Shown here: positions 53,463 through 64,000 of the stretch, one piece after another
Layout of the letters: every line of letters starts with the position of its first letter
How positions within the stretch are numbered: position 1 is the stretch's first letter
Source of the DNA: Hericium rajendrae
Lineage: Eukaryota; Basidiomycota; Agaricomycetes; Russulales; Hericiaceae
Assembly: GCA_033439255.1 (NCBI GenBank)
Contig: CM065879.1
Coordinates: forward strand, 1,716,501 to 1,780,500
Direction: 5' to 3'
Length of the DNA: 64,000 nt
Made by a program: the position numbers and the translations under genes
Notes under the pieces: model-generated
Seen by the model: only the letters and a program-made list of their open reading frames with translations
What the model was told of the DNA's origin: nothing
Database searches by the model: none

Positions 53463-54559
53463 GAGAAGGGTATCTGTCAGGCAAGAAAATTATAAGGAAT
53501 CCACACCGGAGTACAGTCTCTTATAAATGAACGACGCTTCCGTGATCACCAAAAGGACGCGACATCGAGCTGCCTCCTGTGAAATGGTCTGTCTTTCCCC
53601 ATCCGTAAGAACGTGACTAGACTCCATTGCTGAACTTACAATGAAGGAAGGAAGGAAGGAATCGTAATGTGACTCGAAGGAAGAGACGCGAACTTGCGGC
53701 GCCGTCTCAAAGACGCCCATGTGTCAGTCTATCGAGTCATCCACTATGGAAGGAAGGAAGGACCATGCTCTGAAGCTCGCCCATGCAGGTTGCCGTATAA
53801 CATAACCTCACCGAGGTTGACTTACCGCCAATCAATGTCTGCTCTGTGGGTAATAACTCTACGTCAGATAGGCCCATTGTCGGCGGCAGAAGTACCAAGA
53901 AACCTTTCACTGTCATCGATTAATCGCTCCAATAGCTCTGTTCCTCTTGTCGCACAGGTCTTCCACGTCAAACTGAAGAGGCTGGCTTGTGGCGGAGCCA
54001 GGACCAAGTCATACCAAGTCGAGCACCGAGTCATCATGCCTGCCTGAGACGCGTCTCACCCTCCAGCGCTGTCCAATTACAAGTAAATCGGAGGCGCGTT
54101 AACGCGCGAGCGAGGCGTTAACAACTTCAGACTTCGGAAGGGGTATAAAGTTCCCAGAAAGTTGAGATAACAACAGATCGGCAGCAGAAAGTGGCGCAGT
54201 AAGTACGGACAGGTCAAGCGTGAGTGGATAACGCGGGGCGATCCGGTGGTTGGCAGACTTCTGGGGTCGCGCCCGTCTAACTTCGATACCATGATGCTCA
54301 ATCGATGAATGGTCCACTTCTACCAAAAGTATGCACAAAGAGCGAACAATTATGAAAAGCACAAGTTGTGATGCAAAGTCCTGCGATGATAGAGTACGAG
54401 ACAGATAATGTTCGTGGGTAATAAGGAATCCGTTTCTGGACTATGGCTAGACTAAACGAGTGAATGAGAGAAGAGGGTCACATATTGTCAACTAATAATC
54501 CAGGTCCAATGCACCCAACCAAAGTCCGTCGATAAGGAAAGAGATCGTCACAAATATAT
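53463..54559. other. Intergenic with GGAA microsatellites
   Basis: Two ggaa-type runs, at about 53643-53664 and 53748-53762. No coding motif. Holds the promoter of esterase copy 2 and the 3' region of the chitin synthase. Confidence 0.5.
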
Positions 54560-57500
54560 CTACGCCTTGCTCAAGAGTACCCGGTCGATAGCCGCATTAA
54601 TCGTCGCCTTTCGTGAGTTCAGGTCCATGTCGAAATGCTCCTCAAGCTTCCTCCGGATCTCCCTCTTCGTGACAGTGTTCAGATCTGCGTCCTGCAGAAG
54701 ATCCTGCACGGCACGGTCGAGGTCGGCGTCAGAAGGCGATCCGGCACCATACTGATCTGGGCTCTGTGTTGTGGGAATAGCAACATCGCCAAGATAGTTT
54801 GTCGCAGGCCTGGAGGGCGCGGGCTGGTAAAGCTGTCCAGCGTCACTCATGGGCCGCGGCATTTGGGGCATGTAGCCTGCTGTTGGTGGCATGAAAGAAC
54901 CGGTAGGCGTGTTCCTCCCAGACTGGTACCCTGGAGGAGGGTTGTACATCATGCCAACTTGCGATGGTGATGGCGAGAAGCTGCGCGCGTACGCCGGTTC
55001 GTAGCTCGTCTCGCGACCGTACAGGGAGGTCCGAGACTCTGCGTATCCGTCGTTCTTGAATTTCTGTGGCGGGACCCATGATCCAATGCTGTGATTCGAC
55101 TCCTTATCCCAGAGTTCGTTTTCCTGCGGGCAGTTCATTCAGTGACGCGTTGACAAGCGAAACGCTGAGAACTTACATAGTCTTCCCATGACTTGAGGGG
55201 AATAGCCTTCGGGTCAAATTTGCCCTCATCCTAGAAACATGGTGAGCATGTACTAGTTTTCTCAAGAAGCGAGGAATAACGTACATGAACAATGAGCTTT
55301 TTCCCGGCTTCACCCAAGACGATACGGGTCGAACCCCAGGAGAAGTCATCCATGCGCCAGAATGAATAAAGGGGCAGAACAACGGAGAAAATGGGAATGG
55401 CGAGGGCCCAGAAGAACATCCAGCCCACCATATCCCACTTACGCCGCAGGATGAAGACTAAAGCCTGCAAACCATACACCGCACCAATCATGATCAACGA
55501 TGTCGTCGGGATGGTCTTGTGCTCGGCCGTCACTTGAACGATGAGATAGATGATCTGAAAATGAAGTCAGAAACGGATGAAGAACCATCGAGTGGGCTTA
55601 ACACACGTATGCGAAGGACACTGGTTGGATGATCGTCGAGATGAGATCAATCATCACGATGAAGCGCATGGAGAAACAACAGAAACCGCAGAGACGATCA
55701 AGGAAAATCAGTTCGCCTAAGTTGTGCACGGTAGAGTTGATCCAACGCCGACGCTGCGATACCAGGACCTTCCAGTCGTCCGGAGCAACGGTGTAGGCAT
55801 GAGCATCGCGGACGAATTGCGTCTTGAACATAGGGAAGTGCTTCAGCAGAAGAGTCGTGAGATAACGATCTTCACCGAGATGCAGCAAGTTCTTCATGTG
55901 CAAAGTGTCGACGCGGTTCTCGGAGTAGTCCTCGACAAGCGGGGTCGAGATCAAGAGCGGCTTGTGAGTATCGGGGGTGCGCAAGCGGAAGAGAGTGAAA
56001 CAACCGGGCAAACAAGTGACCGAACCGAAAAGAGACTCGAATGCCTTCGCCATGTGATGCGAGATGAAGTACTCATAGACTTGCATCATGGTGATGATCG
56101 ACTGCTTCGCGTTGGCCAGTTCCGTCTCACCGCAGCAACCAAGGAGCTTCTTGTCATGGATCATACTAGTCCGAGAGGTCAGCGCGGCACCAGTGAACAA
56201 TGACAAAAGTAACTTACGCGGAAATTAGCCTGTTCACGGACATGGGATGCACCGTCGTGTCAGCATCGACCGTGAACAGGTACTCATAGAACGTCGGATT
56301 GACACCAATGACGTTCTTGATCTGATGATACATTTCCAGCTCCAGAGGAGTCATTGGCGAATTGAAGTGAACCTTAACAAACAAGTCAGTATACATCCGA
56401 CCACGAAAGAGCATTATTTGCCTTATTCAAGAACTTCATGACCAAAATCTGCGAGTCGCGCTTTCCACGGTTACCAGGTCGCGAGCGCTCCGTCGGCTTT
56501 CCAACCTTGACGACCACCATGTACGGGACAACGTGACCTTGAGTCTCGTACAAGCCAGAGTAGATCTTGCCCATGTTGTGCTGCTTCGCACCCTCACCGA
56601 GAGACACGAAGCTGAGCGGCTCCGCGTCTTGGTTGGGATCCGCTCCAAGGATATCGAGCACGATACGAGGCGTGGGCTTGTCGTTGCCAGAACCGACAAT
56701 CATGCCGTCACAAATGATGAGCAGAAGCTTCCGCTTATCGTCGTACTTCAACTGCGCCAGGGAATCAATGGTCTTGCGCAAAGACGCTTCGCCTTCCGTG
56801 TAACAAGGCACCTGGCAGATGACGAACTTGTCGTGGTCCTCGGGAGCGCGCGCCGAACTGAAGTTGATAGACGCGAGGAACTTGAACCCGATGACGCTGA
56901 CCATGATGATTGACAGAACGAGCAAGAGATAGACGGAGAACTGGCACTGAACCGAGTTTCGGTTGTCGACCTTGCCGATGGTGAACAGGTTCCGCAGGCA
57001 GACTTTCTGCCGCGCAAGTGAGTCCTTATCAATGCTTGTAAGACCATCCAACTGTTTCGTGATGTCCTTGCCAGAGTTCACTTGGAAGATACTGATGACG
57101 GATGGATCCATGAACTGCGTATTGATGTTCCCGGGAGCCTGCTGACCAGTGGGCGCCCTGACAGCCGGCGGGAACTGAATGTAGTCCGTCAGGTCGTAGA
57201 CGAGGCCATTGTATACACCGACTGATCGACCGTTTTGCGCCATGTTCTTCAGCTCCTTGGGTTTGTAGCCAACGAATCCAACACGATTGTTCCACCGCAT
57301 GACGGTCATACTCTCGAAGTACCAATCCGGCCGCGAATCGTTGGTAAATACGCGGAAATCGTGGTATTGAGCGTTCGGGTCGGTGTTGTTCTGGAAGTTG
57401 AGAATGACGTAGGGGCTGACGGAGCCGCTAACGCCATTGCACAGAGCGCTGACCTGACATGACAGTCAAGAGATGGTAAAGGCCAAGAGAACGAATCGAC

Positions 57501-60500
57501 ATACCTGAACCGGGAAAATGTTGTCGGAGCTGAGACCACCGTACTTGAGGATAGATTTGACCGCCACAACGGGCACAATACGCTGGTGGGTATCGGCGAT
57601 CTCAGTCAGATCGAAGACCTCGCCGCGAATCGAAGTGAACACGCTGTTGGGACTGTTCTGCGACGAGTGAGATGCCAGCTCACTTGTGCTGTAGACGTGT
57701 TCCGTAGGACAGATAAGGAGACCGAGGATGGCAATGATAAAAACCGCGCCACCACAGCATGCCCATATGATGAGGTTGAGAGCAAGCTTCTCGCGCCACG
57801 CTTGCTGCACGTCTATCCGCTTCATGCGACCAAACCACTTCAAGAACGGCGTCGGGATGTAGAAGGTGAGCATCCAGCAAATGGCCACCCATCTCCGCCT
57901 CGCCGACGACTCCTTGATGACCTCCGTTGTCTCGCCCTCCTGAATTTCTCCAGGAAGCGCCTCCTTCTCCAGCAGCGCCTTCTTGTCGGCATTCTGGAAC
58001 ATATTCCGCGACGGCGCATAGGACTCGGTACCGATGGACATCGAGTCGTCCTGCGCGCTGGTAAGGCGGCTGCGCGCGTCATAGTCGTCGGCGCTGCGGA
58101 AGGATCCCCGTTCGTCGTACTCATCGTACATATCCGCACGCTGGAAAGGCGAAGCGTTGGAAACCAAAGGCAGTTGCTGGTTCGATTGATTGAATGGATC
58201 ATTGAATCCGCCCGCATTATACGGAGCCGCAGCGTTCTCTGCCTCCATCTCGGGAGACTGGTAAGGAGCGTAGGGATCACCGAGTCCTCGGGGTTCAAGG
58301 CCACCTTCGATCTCGGCCTCCCGCATGCGATTCCTCTTGACCTCATCGGCATCCTTAGAGCGCAGGTAATTCTCTAGCTTGTGGAACGCCACTTGCGACA
58401 AGAAGACCTAGACCACGACATATCAGTTCCAAGCTCATAAAGCATCAAAGCCGCCAACATACCTTGTATTGACCCAGGACGAGATCGCTTTCACTCAGGT
58501 TCAGCGCCGTCCGTGCCTGCTCAATCTGCTCCCTCGTCTCGCCCTCCATAACGCCCACATCGGAAATCTGCCCTCTATACCGATCGCAGAACTCCCGCGG
58601 CGTCATGCCGACCTCGAACACATTCACACACCGACGCGCAATCTCCGGCAAGCCCATGCTGCGGATCTGGCCCTTGACGGCACGGCCCTCCAGCTGATTT
58701 GGCAGCTGCGAGTCGTTCGGGTTGACGCAGAAGACGTACCACGTCTGTGTCTCGCCGAGCGTCTCGAAGAGCGTGTCCAGGGCCTGCCGGAATTCGCCCG
58801 CGATGCACGGGCTGGTGTTGCTCATGACCGCAGTCGCGGCATCTTCATCGTCCTTCTCCTTCTCGTCGATGTCGCCAAGGGTGGGCTGGCGCTTGACAGT
58901 GTTCTTCCGGCGCGTGGATGGCGCGCGCATGGGCTTGACGGGCTGCTGAGCAGCGACAATGGTGTCCTCGTTGCGCGGATGGGCCTGTGTCGCGATGGCC
59001 TTGCCCGAAAACAAGCCGCGAACGAAGGGATTGACCGAGCCGGAGCCCTCTCCGCCCGTCGGTTCTCCTGGGCCGGTATGCACGCCACGGAGCAATGAAA
59101 CGAAATCGGGGTTGAGCGCATCAAGGTTCCTCTCCAAGAAGCCCTCCGCAGAGTATGTGACAGGGCCATTGAAGTGGTTGATCGTGAAGGTCGGGTATCC
59201 AGAGCGGTCCATACCTCCCATCTTGAAAGATGAGTGGTTTGCCCATCGCTTGCCGAACGCCTCCACCATCGAGTGATCCGTCTTCTTGGGTGCCCGCCGC
59301 GCCTGGTCATCCATGATGTGAATCAATCCACCCTGCGGATTCTGAAGGAGTCGCAAGCACTCCGTGTTGTCAAAGTACGGGACCTCGGGCACGAACCGCG
59401 AGATACCCTCGCTGTTGTACTCCGCCACGTGCGCCTCGAATAGGCGCTTCTGAACGAAGTTCTGCAGGCGCTCGTTTGCAAAGTTTATGCAGAACTGGTC
59501 GAGCGAGTTCGGCCGCGAGGTCATGTTCTGAGGACCAGGGAGGTCAAAGAGACCAATGAAGGTGGTAAAGTCGTCGCGACAGAGACGCTCGTTGATGTAC
59601 TCGTTCAACCACGAGAACAGGAGGGAATATAGGGTTTTCGCGAGATCATCTCGGTTGTCCGATGCACCATCGGGGTCCAAGAAGACCGTGCAGAGCTCTT
59701 TGCGGACCATCTTGGTCTTGTAGGACAACGTGCTCTCGAGAGCAGATGTTGTGACACCGAGAAACTCTGCAACAAGCGCAAGTGTCTCCGTGTTGCGCAC
59801 GACGGCTGCATCCTCATTACGTCCGCGGTCGATGGTGAACTCGAGATTGCCAAGATGGAGGATGGCAGCAATCAGCTGGCATGTCTGGGCGACATTGCGC
59901 TTGGAGAAACCGACGTTCTTCAACGCAGTCTTGAGGTGATCGAACCGTACAGCGTCCTCGTCACGGACGTTCTGGTGGCCGATAGGAACGCCACGTTGAC
60001 CAAGATAACGGTACACCGTCTTGTCAAGGAGGTGCATATGCTGCCGCTCCTCCGGTGACGCTCCGGCGATAAGGTAATAGAAGATGTGGAAATTCCGCTC
60101 GCCGGAAGGCGCCCCTGCAACGCGATTCCGCTCCAAGTAGTAGTCGAGGGTCTTGATACCTGACAGTCGACCTCGGTCGTTGAACTGAAGCTCAGTATAC
60201 TTGCCGAATCGGGATGCGTTGGAGTTGAAGAGGGTGCGGGCATTGCCAAACGACTCGAGGACGAACTCGGCGGCCGGAATTTGAGAAGCGAGTTTCGAGC
60301 CCTTCTTGCCCGGATTGCTGACACTCAGCTCGAGTATCGTTTTGATGGCGAGGCGCCGGTTCTCGGACTTCCCGCTGCCTGTCTCTCCACTAAAAGCAAT
60401 TGGTAGTCAGAGAACAAAGTCCAACGAATTGCGTTGAAATGAATGGCATGGGTGCGGGCAGCGAAGCATCATAAAGACGGTGGTCTGGAGGCTGGGAGAG

Positions 60501-61050
60501 ATGCGGTAGAACTGCGGCGCATGCGCGCAAACCGCATACAATCATCATTGCTCTTCATCGCCCAAACCCCTCAGCGCATGATATCAGACCCCTTCAACTT
60601 CAAGAGACAAAACAAGGCACGTCTCGAGAGGAAAGAACATCCGCATAACGCTCAAGCACGACCCGCGTCAAGAAAGGAAACTGGCTTGCCCCGCAGTAAC
60701 CAAGCCAAAACTCACCTCATCAAAATACACTGATCCTGCGTCGTCCTCCGCATGTGGTAGTACGTATTGTTCGCCAGCTGGAATATATGTGGTGGTAGTT
60801 GTTCCTCCACGTCAGAGGTACTGCGGTACTCGGCGGCATACTTATGAAGGACAGAGTCGGCATTGCTCGAGACGTATTTGTGGGGGTTGATGGCGACGAG
60901 GGCTGACGTGCCGATTCTGGTGTATATGGTATCTGACATAAACCGTTCGCGGAGGCATGATACGATGATGTCGTCCGATATGGGGGATAGCGTCGCGAGG
61001 TCAGCGACGGCCTCAAGCCGCTGATGGAGCAGCGTCGACTGCCTGTTCAT
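54560..61050 (-). CDS. Class V-type chitin synthase with N-terminal myosin motor domain
   Basis: Largest host gene here. N-terminal myosin motor: [38 protein letters not shown]-loop [18 protein letters not shown] (about 60340-60390), [20 protein letters not shown] and [20 protein letters not shown]. Membrane segments and a cytochrome-b5-like part ([18 protein letters not shown]) follow. The synthase core has [65 protein letters not shown] and the catalytic QRRRW. The C-terminus is a DEK-type domain ([20 protein letters not shown]). It builds cell-wall chitin at the plasma membrane; the motor helps localisation. The first intron (about 60390-60716) is unusually long at about 327 nt. Confidence 0.92.
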
Positions 61051-61625
61051 GGCAGGCAAAGGGTATGGGGACGACTATCAGAGAAGAGAAGGGAAGAGAC
61101 AAGAGAGAGTGGAATATAAAGCCTGCAACGGGTATGTTGAGGCGGTCGCCGTCGCCGTCGTCGTCGTTGAGGAAGAAGAGGGAAAGGGTGAGGTGAACGT
61201 CCCCACGCGGCCGGCCTTTCCTGCGCAGGACGGAAATCGCCGCGGCTCTCGCACACAAACCTCACGCGGTGGCTGTCCGCCTCCTCGGATCGAAAACACC
61301 TCGAATATTGCCTCCGTGACTTCGCATTCAGTTCCTCACCTTGCAGCAAGGAACAACATTTCAAGCATTTGGATCTATGCAGCGGACATCGTTGGTTCAA
61401 TATCTACCCTTCCAACTACAAGGGGCTTGTTGCAAATCCCTATGGTTATGGCAAGTTATGACCGCCGGGTGAATAATGTGCGTGGCCGTGCTTAGAGTAC
61501 GCAATAACGTCTCCACATGATACAAAAAAGTTACTTCTATCCTACTTGATCATACACCGCATAAAGTAACACGTAGCACACGTCCCGCTATGACGATTAC
61601 GTGCACGCCCATCAAGGTGAGCGGG
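61051..61625. other. Promoter region of the chitin synthase
   Basis: No coding motif. It carries a gtc-gcc-gtc trinucleotide-like patch at 61145-61170. Confidence 0.5.
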
Positions 61626-63105
61626 TCAATCGAATGGAACTGGTCGAATGCCAGGGCCTTGCAGCGTACTCCCCAATCCCCTCTCTTTCTCCGCCTGGGC
61701 GGCAGCAAAGACCGACGGCACAGGTATCCCACAGCAATCACCCCAGCCCCCCTCCCTCTGGCCGACACCACCGAGGTCGGGATTCACATGCGCATGGCCC
61801 CAGTGGGCGTCGTCTTCCTGGACCGCTGACGCGGGCGGCGGCGGGCCCTCGTACGGAAGAATCGAACCGAAGAGAAAGTGCTGCATGACGGGGAGCTTCC
61901 CGAGGACTTCGGCAAGATACATCTTGATCATCCCAGAGTTGACCTTCTCCCAGGTCTTCACGGCTGAGATGTCGTCAAGCATTGGTGAATGCCATCGCAA
62001 GGTGGCTGTTTTCACCTGTAACACACGGAGAGTCAGCATACAATCGACGGCTAGATAAAAACCTCCTCACTGAGTTGATGAACTGGATGCATGCGAAATA
62101 CATGTAATCTTTAGCGAACTCGTCCACAATCTCAGGATCGTGAATCGATTTCGGTCGCAAGTATTTGTGACCTGTGTGAAACACGTTCATCAATAAATGC
62201 TACTATCAGGACAGTGCTGACAGAACGCACCTCGCAGCTGAGCCGAACCAAACAAAAACGGGAGAAAATGATAATCATCCAGACCCCACACGCCATGCGA
62301 TCCCGCTGGCTCTAACCAGTACGAGGACTGCAGCGTTCGCATGACATTGATATATCTAGAGCCAACCATGATCAGAACAGGAACCACCATGAATGAGTGC
62401 AACGAGTATCACCTCCAGAACACCCGAAGGACTAGCGCAACATGATCCGCCGGCTGTACAACCCCTAGTCTCTCGAGGCAGATTCTATATATTGATAATC
62501 AGTTGTGAGAAGTGCCATACAACATAAAGATGTGAACGCACAACCAGCATAGGAAGTTCAGCTCCATGCCGCTACCATAGTCGATCCGCGTGCGGTTACC
62601 GAACGCTTCAGCGAAGTAGACCGACAGCTCCGCGGCGGCTTCGGCAGGGAGGTTTGGTATGACCTCATGTAGCTTGGGGGCTGCCTATACAAGCACATAC
62701 CACTGTTACGCCTGCTCTCATCAAAGATGGGACAAACCGCACCTTTTGCAATTTATCGTAGAACACTCTAAACGCAGGATTGCCAAACCGCGACGCCGCG
62801 TTGTCTATCGGCGGAGTGGCCTTTGCGATCTCCTCCACCTCGTCCAATACATGCACGAGCGAGCCAATCGCCTTCACATACCGACATCATCAGCATCACA
62901 GACTGGAAAACGTGCTCCAGAGTGAGAGAGCGCGCACAGGTGATTCGGGGCACGGGTCGGTCAGCTTCACGCCGATGACCGCACCGTTCAAGGTCTCGAT
63001 ATAGGAGATAATGTCATTGTGCGTCTTGGACGCCTGAAATGCGGCGAGCTGCTCTTTTGTGAGGATGGCTTTGTGGGGTGCATGGTAGGATGTTTCTGAA
63101 GTCAT
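61626..63105 (-). CDS. PP2A activator / peptidyl-prolyl isomerase of the PTPA (RRD) family
   Basis: Starts [20 protein letters not shown]. Family blocks in order: [73 protein letters not shown] then [21 protein letters not shown] and [20 protein letters not shown], and [20 protein letters not shown]. These are diagnostic for PTPA proteins, which activate PP2A by conformational change of its catalytic subunit. The C-terminal extension ([29 protein letters not shown]) is like Rrd1 rather than Rrd2 of yeast. About six short introns. Confidence 0.9.
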
Positions 63106-63508
63106 GGCAGTAGTGGGTAAGGAAAGGGGCACGGCTCCGGACCGGGCGCGGCGCGACTTGTCGCAGGCGCGCAAAGCTCGGGCTTGCGTCGGGCATGGTG
63201 AAGCTACGATTTATTCTAGACTTGGTTGACGGATTCAAAACTTTGCGAACAAGTGCTCAGCACGGATTTTATTTTACATCAATGCCATTCAAACATCACG
63301 ACATAACTAAGGTAAGTAAGTAAAGGATACAGAGATTGCTTAGTATACAGATGAGGGTAGTATCGTCAATGGGTCATCGTCTCAAAGAAGCGTTAAAGGA
63401 ACGTCGAAGGCTATACTAAGTATGCGCAAATAACCTCGAAGGGAGCGTGAAAGTCGTGAGGTATCCGGGAGGTAGCACAAAGAAACAGAAAAGAAGTCAC
63501 GGCACCGC
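63106..63508. other. Intergenic, nothing recognised
   Basis: Short gtaagtaagtaa repeat near 63311; otherwise featureless. Confidence 0.5.
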
Positions 63509-64000
63509 TCACTCGCCCGCCCACTCGCCCCCGCTGGCCAGCTGCGCGAACACGCCCCTCCTCTCCATGAGCTGCTCGTACGTGCCCTGCTCGGCGATGA
63601 CGCCGTCATGGACGACCACTATCCGATCGCACATGCGCATGACGGGCAGCTTGTGCGTCACCATGAGCGTCGTGCGCCCGACCTTGGCGTCCAGAATCGT
63701 CTGCATCACCGCGGCCTGGTTCGCGCCGTCCAGCGCGCTCGTGCACTCGTCGAGAATGAGGATCTTCGACGGCCGCACGAGCGCGCGCGCGATCTGCAGC
63801 CGCTGCGCCTGCCCGCCCGAGATGAGCGCCGCGTTCTCGCCGACCATGGTGGCGTAGCCCTCGGGCAGGGACATGATGAAGTCGTGGACGTTCGCGGCCA
63901 TGGCGGCGCGCTCGATGTCGCTCTGCGGCAGGTCATGGGTGCCGTAGGCGATGTTGTCCGAGATGGTCGCGTCGAAGAGGTTCGGGTTCTGGCTGACGAC
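63509..64000 (-). CDS. ABC transporter C-terminal nucleotide-binding domain (ABCB/Ste6-like), cut by window edge
   Basis: Only the end of the second nucleotide-binding domain is inside the window. It shows the Q-loop region (VVSQNPNLFDATISDNIAYG), the signature ISGGQAQRLQIARAL, Walker B with D-loop (KILILDECTSALDG), the switch His in LMVTHKLPVMRMCDRI, and the A-loop distal end VVVHDGVIAEQGTYEQLMER. The GGQAQR spelling is typical of fungal a-factor-type exporters and related ABCB proteins. The stop follows SGGEWAGE. The membrane domains and start are beyond base 64000. Confidence 0.9.
   Translation of the reverse strand, partial: VVSQNPNLFDATISDNIAYGTHDLPQSDIERAAMAANVHDFIMSLPEGYATMVGENAALISGGQAQRLQIARALVRPSKILILDECTSALDGANQAAVMQTILDAKVGRTTLMVTHKLPVMRMCDRIVVVHDGVIAEQGTYEQLMERRGVFAQLASGGEWAGE

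Noticed and set aside
53694-54047. Open frame of 117 codons between esterase copy 2 and the chitin synthase
   Set aside because: No homology, unfavourable composition and overlap with microsatellite runs.
58469-59098. Long plus-strand frame opposite the myosin motor
   Set aside because: Shadow of the chitin synthase coding exon; no motif.

Overview
The window looks like nuclear DNA of a mushroom-forming basidiomycete (Agaricomycete type). Genes are dense, lie on both strands and carry many 50-60 nt GT-AG introns. Recognisable genes include a chitin synthase with a myosin motor, a BTB protein with the usual basidiomycete layout, a Ste6-like ABC transporter and a DUF6589 protein. No bacterial operon logic, rRNA, true tRNA or CRISPR was seen.

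Layout. 1-6.4 kb: an OCRL-like inositol 5-phosphatase running off the left edge, a 66-residue twin-Cx9C protein, a SUN-domain protein and a BTB/POZ protein. 7.5-16.6 kb: a family cluster with two complete secreted amidases in tandem, a type-B carboxylesterase on the other strand and the 3' stump of a third amidase. 16.8-20.3 kb: a possible small secreted protein, a gene-poor stretch with a nested palindrome, and a NOSIP-like RING/U-box gene. 20.8-27.2 kb: two tandem secreted GH31 glycosidases. 27.6-37.5 kb: three unrecognised genes (one with a C-terminal membrane anchor), an F-box gene and a PIF1-family helicase. 54.6-64 kb: a myosin-motor chitin synthase, a PTPA/RRD phosphatase activator and the end of an ABC transporter.

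The most remarkable part is 38.1-53.5 kb. A second carboxylesterase, paralogous to the one at 13-15.4 kb, is split by two insertions that fall in the two introns flanking one tiny exon. One is a 0.94 kb near-palindrome whose arms each carry a tRNA-like internal promoter. The other is an 11,986 bp DNA transposon with 273 bp, almost identical terminal inverted repeats starting CAGG, flanked by a perfect 9 bp target duplication (ATATAACAT). It carries a DUF6589 gene, which I propose is its transposase, and on the opposite strand a RecQ-like helicase with a cysteine-rich end. The DUF6589 gene is in turn interrupted by a 5.2 kb gag-only LTR element with about 1% LTR divergence. I do not know of a described transposon superfamily pairing DUF6589 with RecQ; this is my best candidate for a previously undescribed system.

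The secreted amidases, esterases and GH31 enzymes suggest extracellular degradation and expansion by local duplication. Exon limits were read by eye from splice signals and paralogue comparison and may be off by a few bases or a small exon.
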